From Lactarius indigo (Eukaryota > Basidiomycota > Agaricomycetes > Russulales > Russulaceae), in the NCBI GenBank assembly GCA_025766275.1, contig JAFKAC010000078.1, forward strand, positions 124,001-188,000: 64,000 bases of DNA, written 5' to 3'. A model generated the notes under the pieces. The model worked only from the letters and a program-made list of their open reading frames with translations, was not told the origin of the DNA and searched no databases. Position 1 is the first letter of the stretch; every line of letters begins with the position of its first letter. The position numbers and the translations under genes are program-made. Below are positions 23,051 through 32,473 of this stretch, piece by piece.

Positions 23051-24175
23051 TCATTGGTTGGTCCGCCTGATGAGACGATCTTCGCAGGCTTGCATACGGC
23101 GACGGACGGCGTCGGCGGGATCCTCACTGAAGGGGCGCGAGCGACAAGGCTTAGAGAAGAGACGGTGAGTGCGTGGCACCTTGCACTCATCCTGGCATTT
23201 GCGATGGGGTTGATGGCACTTGACGTCGGCGTGGCCGTACCTTTTACAGAGGGTACACTGGACGAACATGGTACAATCCTCGGTGTTATGAGTGGTGTGT
23301 TGGCACCAACGGCAGAGGAACTCGATGTGTTGCTCTTCGATTTGCTGGAAGTGCTCTTGTACCTGCTGTCGAGTCTCGTCGTTCGGCACCCACATGAGAT
23401 GGTTGTCTTCATTCTGAATGACCTGTTGGAGGCGGTGATAGACGTTGTTTTGACCGAGGCGTTTTACCGAGTCCTTGATTTCTCCCATAGTCCCAGTGAT
23501 TTCTACTCTGAGCTTGTCTAGAATGTCGTGCTGGCTTTGGAGGTCTTCCGTCATGGTTCGGAAGCGTTGTACTTCTGCTTGCACTCGCCAGTCATCCATG
23601 ATATGGAGCGCGCGATCAACGTCGGCGCGCATCATCATATCTGGGTCGAAGACGCGGATTTGATAGGGCTTGAGCGCCGGGTACCCTTGGTTGTCGTCGG
23701 ATGCCCTCAAGGACTCTTCATAGACGTTCTGGTTGCGTCCCATAGTACCGCAAATGGTGGGATAAGGTGCGAACCGCTGGTACTTAACATATTTAGCGCG
23801 GATTGGATGACGGACACTGGCAGATATATTGAAGTCATAGAAACGCTTGCTGTGGGGGTGGTTGAAATGCCAGTCTTCGCCTGGATGGTCATTGGGGATT
23901 AGAGGTTGTGGGACGGAAGGGAGTGGTGAAATGGACGGGAGTTCTCCCGCTAACTGAGTGTTGATCCATGCGTCTTGATGGATTTCTTCGATGGTGGGTG
24001 GAGGCGGTTCGACGTAGTCGGTGAAGAGATTGGGGTGGAGTATCTGTCGCAGTGTGGGGATGTCTCCTTCGTCGTGCGTTCCGGTGCGAACCGCGATCCA
24101 CAGCTGTGCGACAGCAGCTGCTTCTTCGACGATATGGCTGTAGTTAGAGAAGAGTTGGGAGGAAGGAGAGGACAT
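23051..24175 (-). CDS. Extra ORF after integrase with two CCHC zinc knuckles
   Basis: This 374-residue frame fills the whole space between the pol stop (24206) and the polypurine tract. Its start lies about 30 bp after pol and its stop a few bases before the tract. The N-terminal half includes a Pro-rich stretch and aromatic segments (FYDFNISASVRHP, KYVKYQRFAPYP). The middle has heptad-like helices (VQRFRTMTEDLQSQHDI, VYHRLQQVIQNEDNH). The C-terminal part has two exact C-x2-C-x4-H-x4-C knuckles, CRWCQHTTHNTEDC and CTLCKRYGHADVKC, and further His/Cys pairs. No signal peptide or membrane segment is seen, so it is not envelope-like despite the position. A role in nucleic-acid binding is inferred. 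I do not recognise it as a described retroelement protein. Confidence 0.85.
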   Translation of the reverse strand: MSSPSSQLFSNYSHIVEEAAAVAQLWIAVRTGTHDEGDIPTLRQILHPNLFTDYVEPPPPTIEEIHQDAWINTQLAGELPSISPLPSVPQPLIPNDHPGEDWHFNHPHSKRFYDFNISASVRHPIRAKYVKYQRFAPYPTICGTMGRNQNVYEESLRASDDNQGYPALKPYQIRVFDPDMMMRADVDRALHIMDDWRVQAEVQRFRTMTEDLQSQHDILDKLRVEITGTMGEIKDSVKRLGQNNVYHRLQQVIQNEDNHLMWVPNDETRQQVQEHFQQIEEQHIEFLCRWCQHTTHNTEDCTMFVQCTLCKRYGHADVKCHQPHRKCQDECKVPRTHRLFSKPCRSRPFSEDPADAVRRRMQACEDRLIRRTNQ

Positions 24176-24205
24176 TGTTGATGAGTGGGGAGATAGTTCG
24201 TCTTG

Positions 24206-27200
24206 TCAGGTTGCCTTGGTATTTATACGCTTCTGGAGGTAGAACTGTTTGACAAGGTCGTCAGCGTGCATGTCCTCTTTTCTGACCCACTCGTTCTCCG
24301 ACGATGGAAACCCCTTCCACTTGATTAGGTACTCCAGTTTGTGCCCTTTACGCCGTCGTATGTCTAAGATGGCTTCAACTTCCTGTTCTTCTTCGCCATC
24401 GATTAGGTCAGGTGGTGGCGGCGTGAACGCAGGTCCATATGCTTCCATCTCACGGAACAGGAAAAGAAGGTCCACATGGAAGACGTCGTGTATCCTCATG
24501 GTTTCCGGGAGTTGTAGTTTGTATGCTACTGGTGATACCTTCTTCGTGACTGTAAAGGGGCCGTATCGCTTCGGTGCTAGTTTTTTTGAGGGTGCTGTCA
24601 CTTTGAGATTGCGCCCATCCAGCCACACTCGATCGCCTTCTTGATAAGTGACGCGAGGCTCTCTTGTTTTGTATCGTTTCAAGATGGCTTGCGCAGCGTG
24701 TAGACGTGCTTCCTGAACCTTGAGTAATCGATCCGTCGCAGTCGGAGATTTGTTCTCCTTGTCTGCTTCAATATTCACCGTGGGGTTCATTCCGAACAAT
24801 AATTCGTGGGGGGTTTGTTTGGTTACGTCGTGTGGCCAAGAGTTATGCGCATACTCGGCAATTGGCAAGTATTGGTCCCAATTGTCCTGGCCCTGTTGTC
24901 TTACCCAGTGTCGCAGATATTGTTCTATCCAGGCGTTCAACCTTTCCGTCTGCCCATCTGTTTGTGGGTGGAAGGCGGTACTTAGATTTTGTTGGATGCC
25001 TGTCTGCTTGCAAACTGCCGTTGCGAAGGTGCTCGTGAATCTAGGGTCTCGATCGGAGATAATTCGTCTTGGGATTCCAAACCATGGGAATACGTGTTGG
25101 AGATAGAGAGTGGCTATTCCTTCTCCTGTGATTTGCTTGGTACATGGGATGAACTTTGTTGCTTTGCTGCAGCCTTGATCTACAATGGTGAGAATGGCGT
25201 CATATTTCCCTGTCGACGGTAAGTCTGTTATCAGGTCTAGACTGATATACTGAAATGGGCCTTCTTCTGCCGGTACGTTTACGTGTTGTAGGGGTGCTTT
25301 GCCTTGTGTTCTGCTTTTGTTCATCTGACATGTTGGACATCCCTTGACGTATTGTTCCGTGAACTCTTTAAGTCCTTGTCCTGTGTACCATCTCTTTACG
25401 AGTGCCCAGGTGTTTGCTATCCCCAGGTGTCCTGCTGTTGGGGCATTGTGACATTCTTGTAGGGCTTTCCGTCGTTCGTCGTCTGTAGATAGTGTGACGA
25501 GGCGCGAAAAAAGATGGTCGGGGAGGACGGTTACGTTGTCGTTGATGGAATCCACCCCCTCATCAAGGTCCGGACGTCTGGAAAGGAGGTCAGCGACTGT
25601 ATTGGAGTGGCCTGGAATGTGCTGCAGGGTGAAATCGAATTCGGCTAGGGTTTCCATCCACCGTGTGTTACGGTTTTGCCCCCTCAACCTCGGCACATGG
25701 CGATACGACGGACGCAATCACACGAAGAAAGGGAGGATGACGAAGAAAAGGCTGAGATAAGCCATAAACCAAGAGATAAGTGCCCCGGCCCACGATTCCA
25801 TTGGACCTTCTGCGATGATAAGCAGAATTGTAGGTTCCACCGGCCCGGATAAAGCAATATCAAAATGCCCGTCACGTGACCCCGGCATGTGACCTGGCTA
25901 GAATGCACCGGAAGAGTCCAGATGAGCTTGTGCCTGGCTGACTGATGCTGACTGCGGATGACTCATAGACGATTACACTGTTACGAAAAGGATGACTGAT
26001 GTTCCGTTCTGATTGGTTGACTGACTGTATGATGACTGATGATTACACACTCCCGATGACACTCTTACTGTACGATTACTCACCCTAGGATCGTTGTATT
26101 AGGGTTTCTGAGTTTGAACCTTACGCTAGCTAGGGTATAAGTAGGGTAGTTTGTATCCCCGGTTCCCTAGCTTGAGATCTTGTGGAATTGTATCGGCTGC
26201 TTGCTATCTTTCCCTCTATCTTTTGAGCTGTGGTTGGCTGCCTGCCACCTTTCCTTTGGGCTGCTTGCTCATTCCCCTCTCTTATCTGCCATTTTCTGCC
26301 TCTCAGTACTTCTGTCTGATAGAAGGCTGCCGTTACCATTGTCGACTAGGGGACGCCTTGGCTGTATTTGCCTCCCCCGTAAGTTGGCTGACGATTTGGG
26401 GCATTGTGTTCCCACAGTACCATCCAAGTCGGACACTACGTTGGTACAAACGTAACACCGTGCCTGCCTTCCCGAAATTTTCTGGGGTGCGCGGAAGTAT
26501 GACAGATTATTGTGATCGGTGAGAACTGAAATGGGGTGTCTAGCGCCCAGGAGGTGATGGCGCCAGTGACGGAAGGCTTTTACGATTGCCAGTAGTTCAC
26601 GATCATAGATATCATAATTTATCTCCGCAGGAAGGAGAGAGGCGGAAAGGAATGCGACGGGGTGGAAATGTCCATCCTTTTGAGGTTGAGAAAGCGTAGC
26701 TCCGATAGCAAACTTCGACGCATCTGTTTGAACTGTGAAGGGTTTGTCGTAGTCAATAGTAGCCAGGATGGGTCGTGAAGCAAAACGCTCTTTCAGCGTG
26801 AGGAATGCGGTTTGTTGAGCATCACCCCAGGTGAAAGTAGTCCCTTTTTTTGTCAGGTCGTGGAGGGGACGCGCAATTCGTGCGTAGTCAGCGATAAACG
26901 GCTTGTAGAAATTTCCAAACCCTAGGAAAGATTGAACTTCCGTGACAGAGCGTGGAGTTGGCCAGTCAAGTAGTCCGGCGAGTTTGACTGTGTCCATCTC
27001 AATGCCTTCTTTTCCAATGATGACGCCGAGATATTCGACCAAAGTGCAGAGGAATTTACACTTCTCTGGTTTGAGGAACAGATCGTTGTCTTGGAGTATA
27101 CGGAGCACTTGTCTAATTCGTTCGAGGTGTTCTTCTCAAGATCCCTTTGTTGTGACAAGGATATCGTCCATATAGACTTTCAACCATCCTTGTGCAACCT

Positions 27201-28328
27201 CGTTTCGGAATAGGTCGTCCATCATTGTTTGGAAGGTGGCGGGACTATTCGTGAGGCCAAAGAACATGACCAGTGGTTTGAACAAGCCTCGGTTTGTCTT
27301 AAACGCCGCTTTCCATTGGTTGCCATCTTTGATCCGGATGTTGTTGTATCCCCATCTGATATCCATTGTCGTATACCAATCATTTCCAGGGGCGTGAGTC
27401 ACGAGGTCAGCGATAAGGGGAAGAGGGTAGCGGTTCTTTCTAGTCCAAGTGTTGAGTCGCCGATAATCCTGAACGGGTCGGAGCTTTCTGTCTTTCTTTT
27501 TAACGAAGAAGAAAGGGGCTGCGTATGGCGAACTGGAAGGGCGGATGTACTGTTTTTCCATATGTTCTTTCAGGAACTTGTCTAACGCCGCTTGTTCGTC
27601 CTGGGTTAATGGGTAGACTTTACAATCCAGAGTAGCCGGCGCGTCCTCTAAGAGATCAATGGCGTGGTCCCATCGCTTTGGTTCTGGGAATCGCTGGGCT
27701 TCTTGTTCGCTGAACACCTTTTCGAAGTCGTGGAGCTCTTCCGGAACTAGTTCCTTCCAAGACTTTTCGGTGTTGTCGTGGGCGGCCTCAGCAAGTTTTT
27801 GGGAGTGAGTCGTCTTACAGATCCTCATGATGATCTCGTCGTCCTCGTCCAAGCGTAGGGCCTTAAGAAACCATTGTTGGGGGTGTGCGAATATGGTGGG
27901 ATTATCTTCTGGTTCTTCCCAATTTAACTTTACCAGATTCGAGGCCATCCATGGGTAGCCCAGGATCATTTGATCCGTCCCTAGGTCGGCAATATAGAAT
28001 CGGTGTAGTCGTCCGAGCGTAATTCGACTTGTGTCATGGTCTGTCCAAAGGTCTAGATCGACGTAATGGGTGACGCTCCCACTTTTGTTAACAGTTCCAT
28101 CGACGTTTCTAATGATTCGAGGTCGTTGAAGAGCATACGAGTTTAAGTTTAATTTGTTGACAAGTTCTTGGGTTATAAAGTTATGGGTGGCCCCGGTGTC
28201 GACCAGGGCTTCGGCCGTTTCATATCTTTGTTCATAAGGAAATTTGATCTTCATTTTCAAGGCATTTACTTTAGGTACAAAGATACTACTGGGGAGAAGA
28301 GCTCGGATCCAGGCCGAAGGACCAGAGC
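24206..28328 (-). pseudogene. Chromovirus pol, interrupted
   Basis: The pol frame is open across the gag stop in the -1 frame relative to gag. Aspartic protease carries ALVDTGATHNFI near the start (about 28190). Reverse transcriptase includes YMDDILV at about 27160, followed by an in-frame TGA at 27136-27138 where related elements have a sense codon. RNase H has TDASKFAIGATLSQ and DRELLAIVKAFRHWR. The frame is then split by the solo LTR at 25666-26457. Integrase (from 25665 downward) has the HHCC zinc region (ending CPTCQMNK) and the D, D and E positions in LDLITDLP, ISDRDPRFTS and GQTERLNAW. A chromodomain ends it (VEAILDIRRRKGHKLEYLIK). The chromodomain would direct integration to modified chromatin. 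This copy cannot make full-length pol. Confidence 0.92.
25666..26457. mobile_element. Nested solo LTR, 792 bp
   Basis: Begins TGTTACG, ends CGTAACA, and is flanked by the 5-bp duplication CCGTG (25661-25665 and 26458-26462). Ignoring the insert and one duplication makes the host pol frame continuous between RNase H and integrase. No gag or pol remains, so this is a solo LTR left by recombination, or a very short non-autonomous element. A TATA-like gggtataagtaggg near 26131 suggests plus orientation. Its ends match those of the host element, but the interior does not obviously do so. Confidence 0.9.
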
Positions 28329-30044
28329 TTAGAGAAAATCCGCGCCGCGAGCTGCCAGCATCTGAGCCAGATCATCCTGCTGTTCAGTCGTAAGCTTTAG
28401 CGAGAATTCGGCGAGTTGTTCGAGAACTTCGCGCGTGACTACCGTATCCTTATTAACGGGTGGCGGATTGTTTGATGCGGAAGTCGATTGAACATTCGCG
28501 GTGGTCTGAACGACCGGGGTTGCAGTAGCAGCGGCGATGCGTGGCTTTCGGTCGGGACAATTGCGGCTAAGGTGTCCTTGTTTGCCACAAGCGTAGCAAC
28601 GACCTTCGGTGCGATATTTTTGCTTTTCCTCTTCCGTAGTTGCTTTGCGGAGGGCGTCGATGTCCATGGCGTCGGGATCGTTGCGCGGTGTGCGATACTG
28701 TTGTTGTTGCCTTCCGCGGTTACCGTTTGTCGTCCACTTTTGCGAAAAGACGTTTTGGCCGGGACGACGGCCGGTATTTTGCGGGAATGGGCTAAACTCT
28801 TTGATGGCTTGTTTCTTAAGCCAATTGCGGTGCCTTTTTTGCGCGCTTTGGATCCACTGTGCGAAGTTGTCGGGGCTGTCGTGATCGATGCAGGATCCTG
28901 CAAGCTTTGGGGGTAGTCCTTGTGCGAACATGCGAAGAACGTTAGGCTCATCGGCATCCATTCCGGCGCGGTCAGTGAGATCTTGGAATTCGGCAATGTA
29001 GTCATCGAGATTGCTTTCTTTCATGCGCAGCTTGAGAAGAGCTTGTTGGGCTCTTTCGGCATCGGACACATCGGTGAAGGCGTCTTTGAATTCGCGAAGA
29101 ATAAGCTGCCAAACGTCGTGGCCGAACGGGACTGTCTTTGTGCCGGCGTCGACCTGAGTGAGCCAGTCTGTGGCGCGTGTGACCCACTTCTCGGCCCCTC
29201 CTTCGCATAGATTAAGGAAGAGCGTTGCACGCTTGTAGGGGTCCTTGATGATCGATGCGTCTTTGTTCATGAAACAGTAACGTTGGAACGCGCCTAGAAA
29301 GCGGCGCGTGTCGGATCGTTTGCCGGTGAAGGCTCGGGGAGCTGTTCCTTCAAGTCGTTCTCCTCGGATCGATCTAAGGATCCTTTGGAGGTTGCGTTCG
29401 TCGGCGGCAAGTCCATCGTTGTCACTGTCGTCACCGTCTCCGTCGTCTGGGGCTCTTCCGGCGACGTCTCCTGGGGTAATAGTGGTGCGACGGGACGGCG
29501 GTGTTTTGTCGTCGTCCTTCTGTTTGCCTTTGTCGGTGGTTTTGTCGCTACGGTCAAAATTGAGACCGGTGCCGGTGATAATTTCGGAATGCGTGCTCGG
29601 GGGTCGGGATGCGTGCGCCGCTTCTTGGGATGACGCGGCGTGTTGAGCGAACTGAGTCGGAACTGGAGAGACGATGATTGATTCGGCGGCGGTTTGGAGA
29701 ACCGTCTGGGCTTTGAGCTCATCAATATTCATATTAGCCCAAGGAGCGTGTATAAGTCCTAAGTTTGCTGCTGCTACTCTGGCAGCGTAATGTCGCTTCG
29801 ACGTTGAGTCGTACTGCAGTTCGAACCAGACACCGCAGTAGTTCTCAACGGCCTTTTTGACGCCGCGGAACAGTGTATAATAGCCTGCCCAAGGGGCCTG
29901 GTTATCTCCTTTCTGTAGGAACTCGACGTTAGTTCGCAAGGGGTCGTCCGGCAAGGCGACATTGTCGGTGGTTCGGGGTTTGAGTTGGAATGGGAGGGAG
30001 ATTACTCCTCCTCCGTCGCTGTCTGCAAAGGTGGATCTGGACAT
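28329..30044 (-). CDS. Chromovirus gag
   Basis: 571 residues. The N-terminal and central regions have a Ty3-type capsid pattern (AFTGKRSDTRRFLGAFQRYC, LRMKESNLDDYIAEFQDL), followed by a basic linker and one CCHC knuckle, CYACGKQGHLSRNC. It encodes the structural protein of the intracellular particle. The frame is intact. It ends at 28329 (ADFL then stop), and pol continues in the -1 frame over this point. Confidence 0.93.
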   Translation of the reverse strand: MSRSTFADSDGGGVISLPFQLKPRTTDNVALPDDPLRTNVEFLQKGDNQAPWAGYYTLFRGVKKAVENYCGVWFELQYDSTSKRHYAARVAAANLGLIHAPWANMNIDELKAQTVLQTAAESIIVSPVPTQFAQHAASSQEAAHASRPPSTHSEIITGTGLNFDRSDKTTDKGKQKDDDKTPPSRRTTITPGDVAGRAPDDGDGDDSDNDGLAADERNLQRILRSIRGERLEGTAPRAFTGKRSDTRRFLGAFQRYCFMNKDASIIKDPYKRATLFLNLCEGGAEKWVTRATDWLTQVDAGTKTVPFGHDVWQLILREFKDAFTDVSDAERAQQALLKLRMKESNLDDYIAEFQDLTDRAGMDADEPNVLRMFAQGLPPKLAGSCIDHDSPDNFAQWIQSAQKRHRNWLKKQAIKEFSPFPQNTGRRPGQNVFSQKWTTNGNRGRQQQQYRTPRNDPDAMDIDALRKATTEEEKQKYRTEGRCYACGKQGHLSRNCPDRKPRIAAATATPVVQTTANVQSTSASNNPPPVNKDTVVTREVLEQLAEFSLKLTTEQQDDLAQMLAARGADFL

Positions 30045-30083
30045 ATCAAAAACGGTCGTATTCGTTCGAGGGATCGAGTTCGG

Positions 30084-30099
30084 GGAAAGCTCGACTTAA
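30084..30099 (-). other. Self-priming primer binding site
   Basis: In element sense the sequence directly after the 5' LTR is TTAAGTCGAGCTTTCC. Twelve bases of it (TAAGTCGAGCTT) are the exact reverse complement of AAGCTCGACTTA within the LTR (30291-30302 in the 5' LTR). This is the arrangement of Tf1/sushi elements, where the RNA 5' end folds back to prime instead of a tRNA. Confidence 0.75.
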
Positions 30100-30473
30100 T
30101 GTTACGCGCAGTAAGGCGTATCGTTCGGATTCGAGTCGGAGATCGAATCGGAGATCGGATAATGCCGACAATCAGACGGCGGAGCGATGATGCACAAGAT
30201 GAGAGGGAATCGCGAGTCGACGACGAGCGATCGTTCGGGTTCGTGAAGCCAAAAGATGTTTATACGAGAAGTTACTGCAGTTGAATACAGTAAGTCGAGC
30301 TTAGAGCTCTTAGTACATGGAAACTGGTCCTTAAGTACTACTGGTAGGAGTCATATGGAAGCTACGAGAACGTCCTTCGAATCATACAGAAAGTGCGAGT
30401 CGACAAGTTGGAAGGACGTTTAGAAACATGGAGAACAATCGAGAAGTTACGAGGCCAAATACGTAGCGTAACA
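30100..30473 (-). repeat. 5' LTR of the chromovirus
   Basis: 374 bp, bounded by TGTTACGC and GCGTAACA, with target duplication TGTAA immediately to its right (30474-30478). The predicted transcript start for self-priming would be near 30302. Confidence 0.95.
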
Positions 30474-30534
30474 TGTAACCCCCCTTCGTGGGATGCACGA
30501 AACGTAATGTCAAATGTCCCTGTTGTAATGTCTC

Positions 30535-32190
30535 TCTGTAGCTGCTCCCCGTTCACTGTATAGTCATTCCTTTAATTCATTGTCGTGTCTCAAACTCACA
30601 TCATGCAAAGTATGCGATGGTTTCCTCGTCGGTGTAGAGCAAGGTGTAGAGGTCACGCGACCCGAGCATATCCCCGGAGCGGTGAATCGATAATATGTAA
30701 TATACCGTCCATGTGATAGATGTGCCGCTCTGAAAGTAAGAACCCCAAACGACGCCCCATCTATAAACGCACTACAGGCGCGAATCGCGCCTCGCAGCAG
30801 CGCGCTTGAGCAGCCATGCAATATTTTCGTACACGACGAACGTGACGCACGTCCCAGGAAGCACACGCACGAGGTTCGTAGCCAGGCCGCGATAGAACCC
30901 CGCAAGGCCCTCATGCGTCCACGAATGGACAATCGTCGACGTGATCGTGCGATGGTGCGTGCGTGCCAACGCCGAGTCGTCCTACACACGCTTAAGCAAG
31001 TTCGTGACGTGGGCGAGAAAGACACGCACCTGCATGCGCGAACGGACGACCTGATACGGGTACCTCGCGCACAGCGCGCCGAGCTTCGACGTGCCAGACA
31101 TGACCGTATACGCCGTATTGGACTTTCCAAAGATAGGTTCAGGTCGGGTCGGGTTCGCGCAGAAGGAGGAGCAAACGTACCAGCTTCTCGTCGTCCGTCG
31201 TCCATGGGCGCCCGAGCTTTGCGACGCGCCGCCGCTTGCGCTCGAACGCCCAGTTCTTCATCTTCTCATAAGTCATGAACTGCAACGCGCCGTTGCTCAC
31301 GCCGACCAGCGCGAGCCACGTCCCGCGATAGAGCCCGCCCCAACCCTCGTCGCGGAATATCGCGCCGAGCCCGCCTGCAGGGCCGACCCACCAATCCGTA
31401 AAAACAAAAACAAAAACAAAAAGGACAGACGGCGAACGCACTCCAGAGCCCCCGGTGCGCCGCGGGAGAGTTGGGCGGCGCGGTGAACGTCCGGACTTTT
31501 ACCACCCATATCGGGTTTGTAAGAATGGCCGTCACGGCACCTTGACGGAGTTCGTGACCGTGAGGGGTGTTGGGAGAAAAAAGCGAATAGAATGCGAACT
31601 CGCTTCGGCGGAAAAGAGTAGATATTGGGAAGTCGACAAGGGCTGGTCTGGCGCGTTGACGGTCGCGCGGCGCTTGAGCTGATTGTAGCTGTGGGTTCGC
31701 AGGTTCAGCGGGGGAGGAAAGGAGATAGAAAGACGAGACGTACAAGAGAAAGTAGAGGCCCCAGCTGCTCGCATTACCTGTGATGTTCGGGCTCAGACCG
31801 CGATACAGCCCGCGCCAGCCCTCGCTGGCATGGATGTCGCGCAGGACGTACCAGATGCCGCGTCCGATGCCGCCGTCGGGCCCGCGCGTAGACACCTGGA
31901 ACTTGACCTTGAGCAGGTCGAGCGGGTTCATGCAGAGCACGGCGACAGTGCCCGCGCCGATTCCAGCGAATGCGTGGTCCTGAAAAACGCAGTGAGGGCG
32001 ACCATGAATTACATGAGTTATGATGGATGATTGCGCACGATAGCATGTGTCGGGAAGAAGCTTGGTTGGGAGAATGGATTCGGGTGGACATAAGCAGCTA
32101 CTACGCTTATCTTTTTGAGAGTTTACAGTAAGACCCTCGCTAGCGTTGTCGACGACGATCCGCGGATACTGAGTGACTAGTGACTGGTAG
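30535..32190. repeat. Segmental duplication, inverted copy 1
   Basis: Matches 58375-60024 in inverted orientation, covering the whole carrier gene plus flanks on both sides, introns included. One boundary lies about 60 bp from the chromovirus LTR. The two copies are about 27 kb apart. Confidence 0.85.
30772..31979 (-). CDS. FLX1: Mitochondrial FAD/folate carrier, copy 1
   Basis: Six minus-strand exons: 31979-31744, 31688-31600, 31540-31442, 31374-31181, 31122-31030 and 30981-30772, all phase-consistent, giving about 306 residues plus a short unresolved N-terminus. It is a mitochondrial carrier family protein with three repeats. The PX[DE]xx[KR] signatures are PLDLLKVKF, PIWVVKVRTF and PYQVVRSRM, and each repeat also has an EGW-type segment (EGWRGLYRG, EGWGGLYRG, EGLAGFYRG). 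The family resemblance (SLC25A32/Flx1) implies import of FAD or folate across the inner membrane. The frame is open upstream of 31979 to an ATG at 32234, but a spliced start is equally possible. It is divergent from CCH1. The exon structure is identical to copy 2. Confidence 0.85.
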
Positions 32191-32473
32191 ACCGGTGACC
32201 GTCTGTATATGAAGGGTAAACCTGCGATATACATCGATTATCATATACAGGCTGGTCACGAGCCTAAGTGACTGGGGTGTTCTCGTTATGAAAGCAGATA
32301 ACGTGATTTTGTTGCACCTTCCATTCTGGGAGAGATTCTCCTCTGCAGAGTCGCTACTGACGTTGACGTAGTGACACGTCCGTTACCATCACTTTCATGA
32401 CCGACCGCAACTGATAGATCGATACCATCCATCATCTTATTCCTCTGTAATCTATCACGCTGCCCGCAAGTCT

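Larger units (their letters stand above)
22659..30473 (-). mobile_element. Ty3/gypsy chromovirus (Tf1/sushi type), nested and broken
   Basis: Complete LTR retrotransposon on the minus strand, 7815 bp including a later 797-bp insertion. The flanking 5-bp target duplication is TGTAA (22654-22658 and 30474-30478). The LTRs are 374 bp and start and end with TGTTACGC/GCGTAACA. Order in element sense is 5' LTR, self-priming primer site, gag (one CCHC knuckle), pol (protease, reverse transcriptase, RNase H, integrase, chromodomain), an extra ORF with two CCHC knuckles, polypurine tract and 3' LTR. Two lesions make this copy non-autonomous: an in-frame TGA in reverse transcriptase at 27136-27138, and a solo LTR inserted between RNase H and integrase. 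The LTRs differ at six positions by my hand alignment, indicating a fairly recent insertion. Confidence 0.95.

Noticed and set aside
23051..24175. Envelope gene in the retroelement
   Set aside because: No signal peptide, membrane segment or furin-like site is visible; zinc knuckles argue for an internal nucleic-acid-binding protein.
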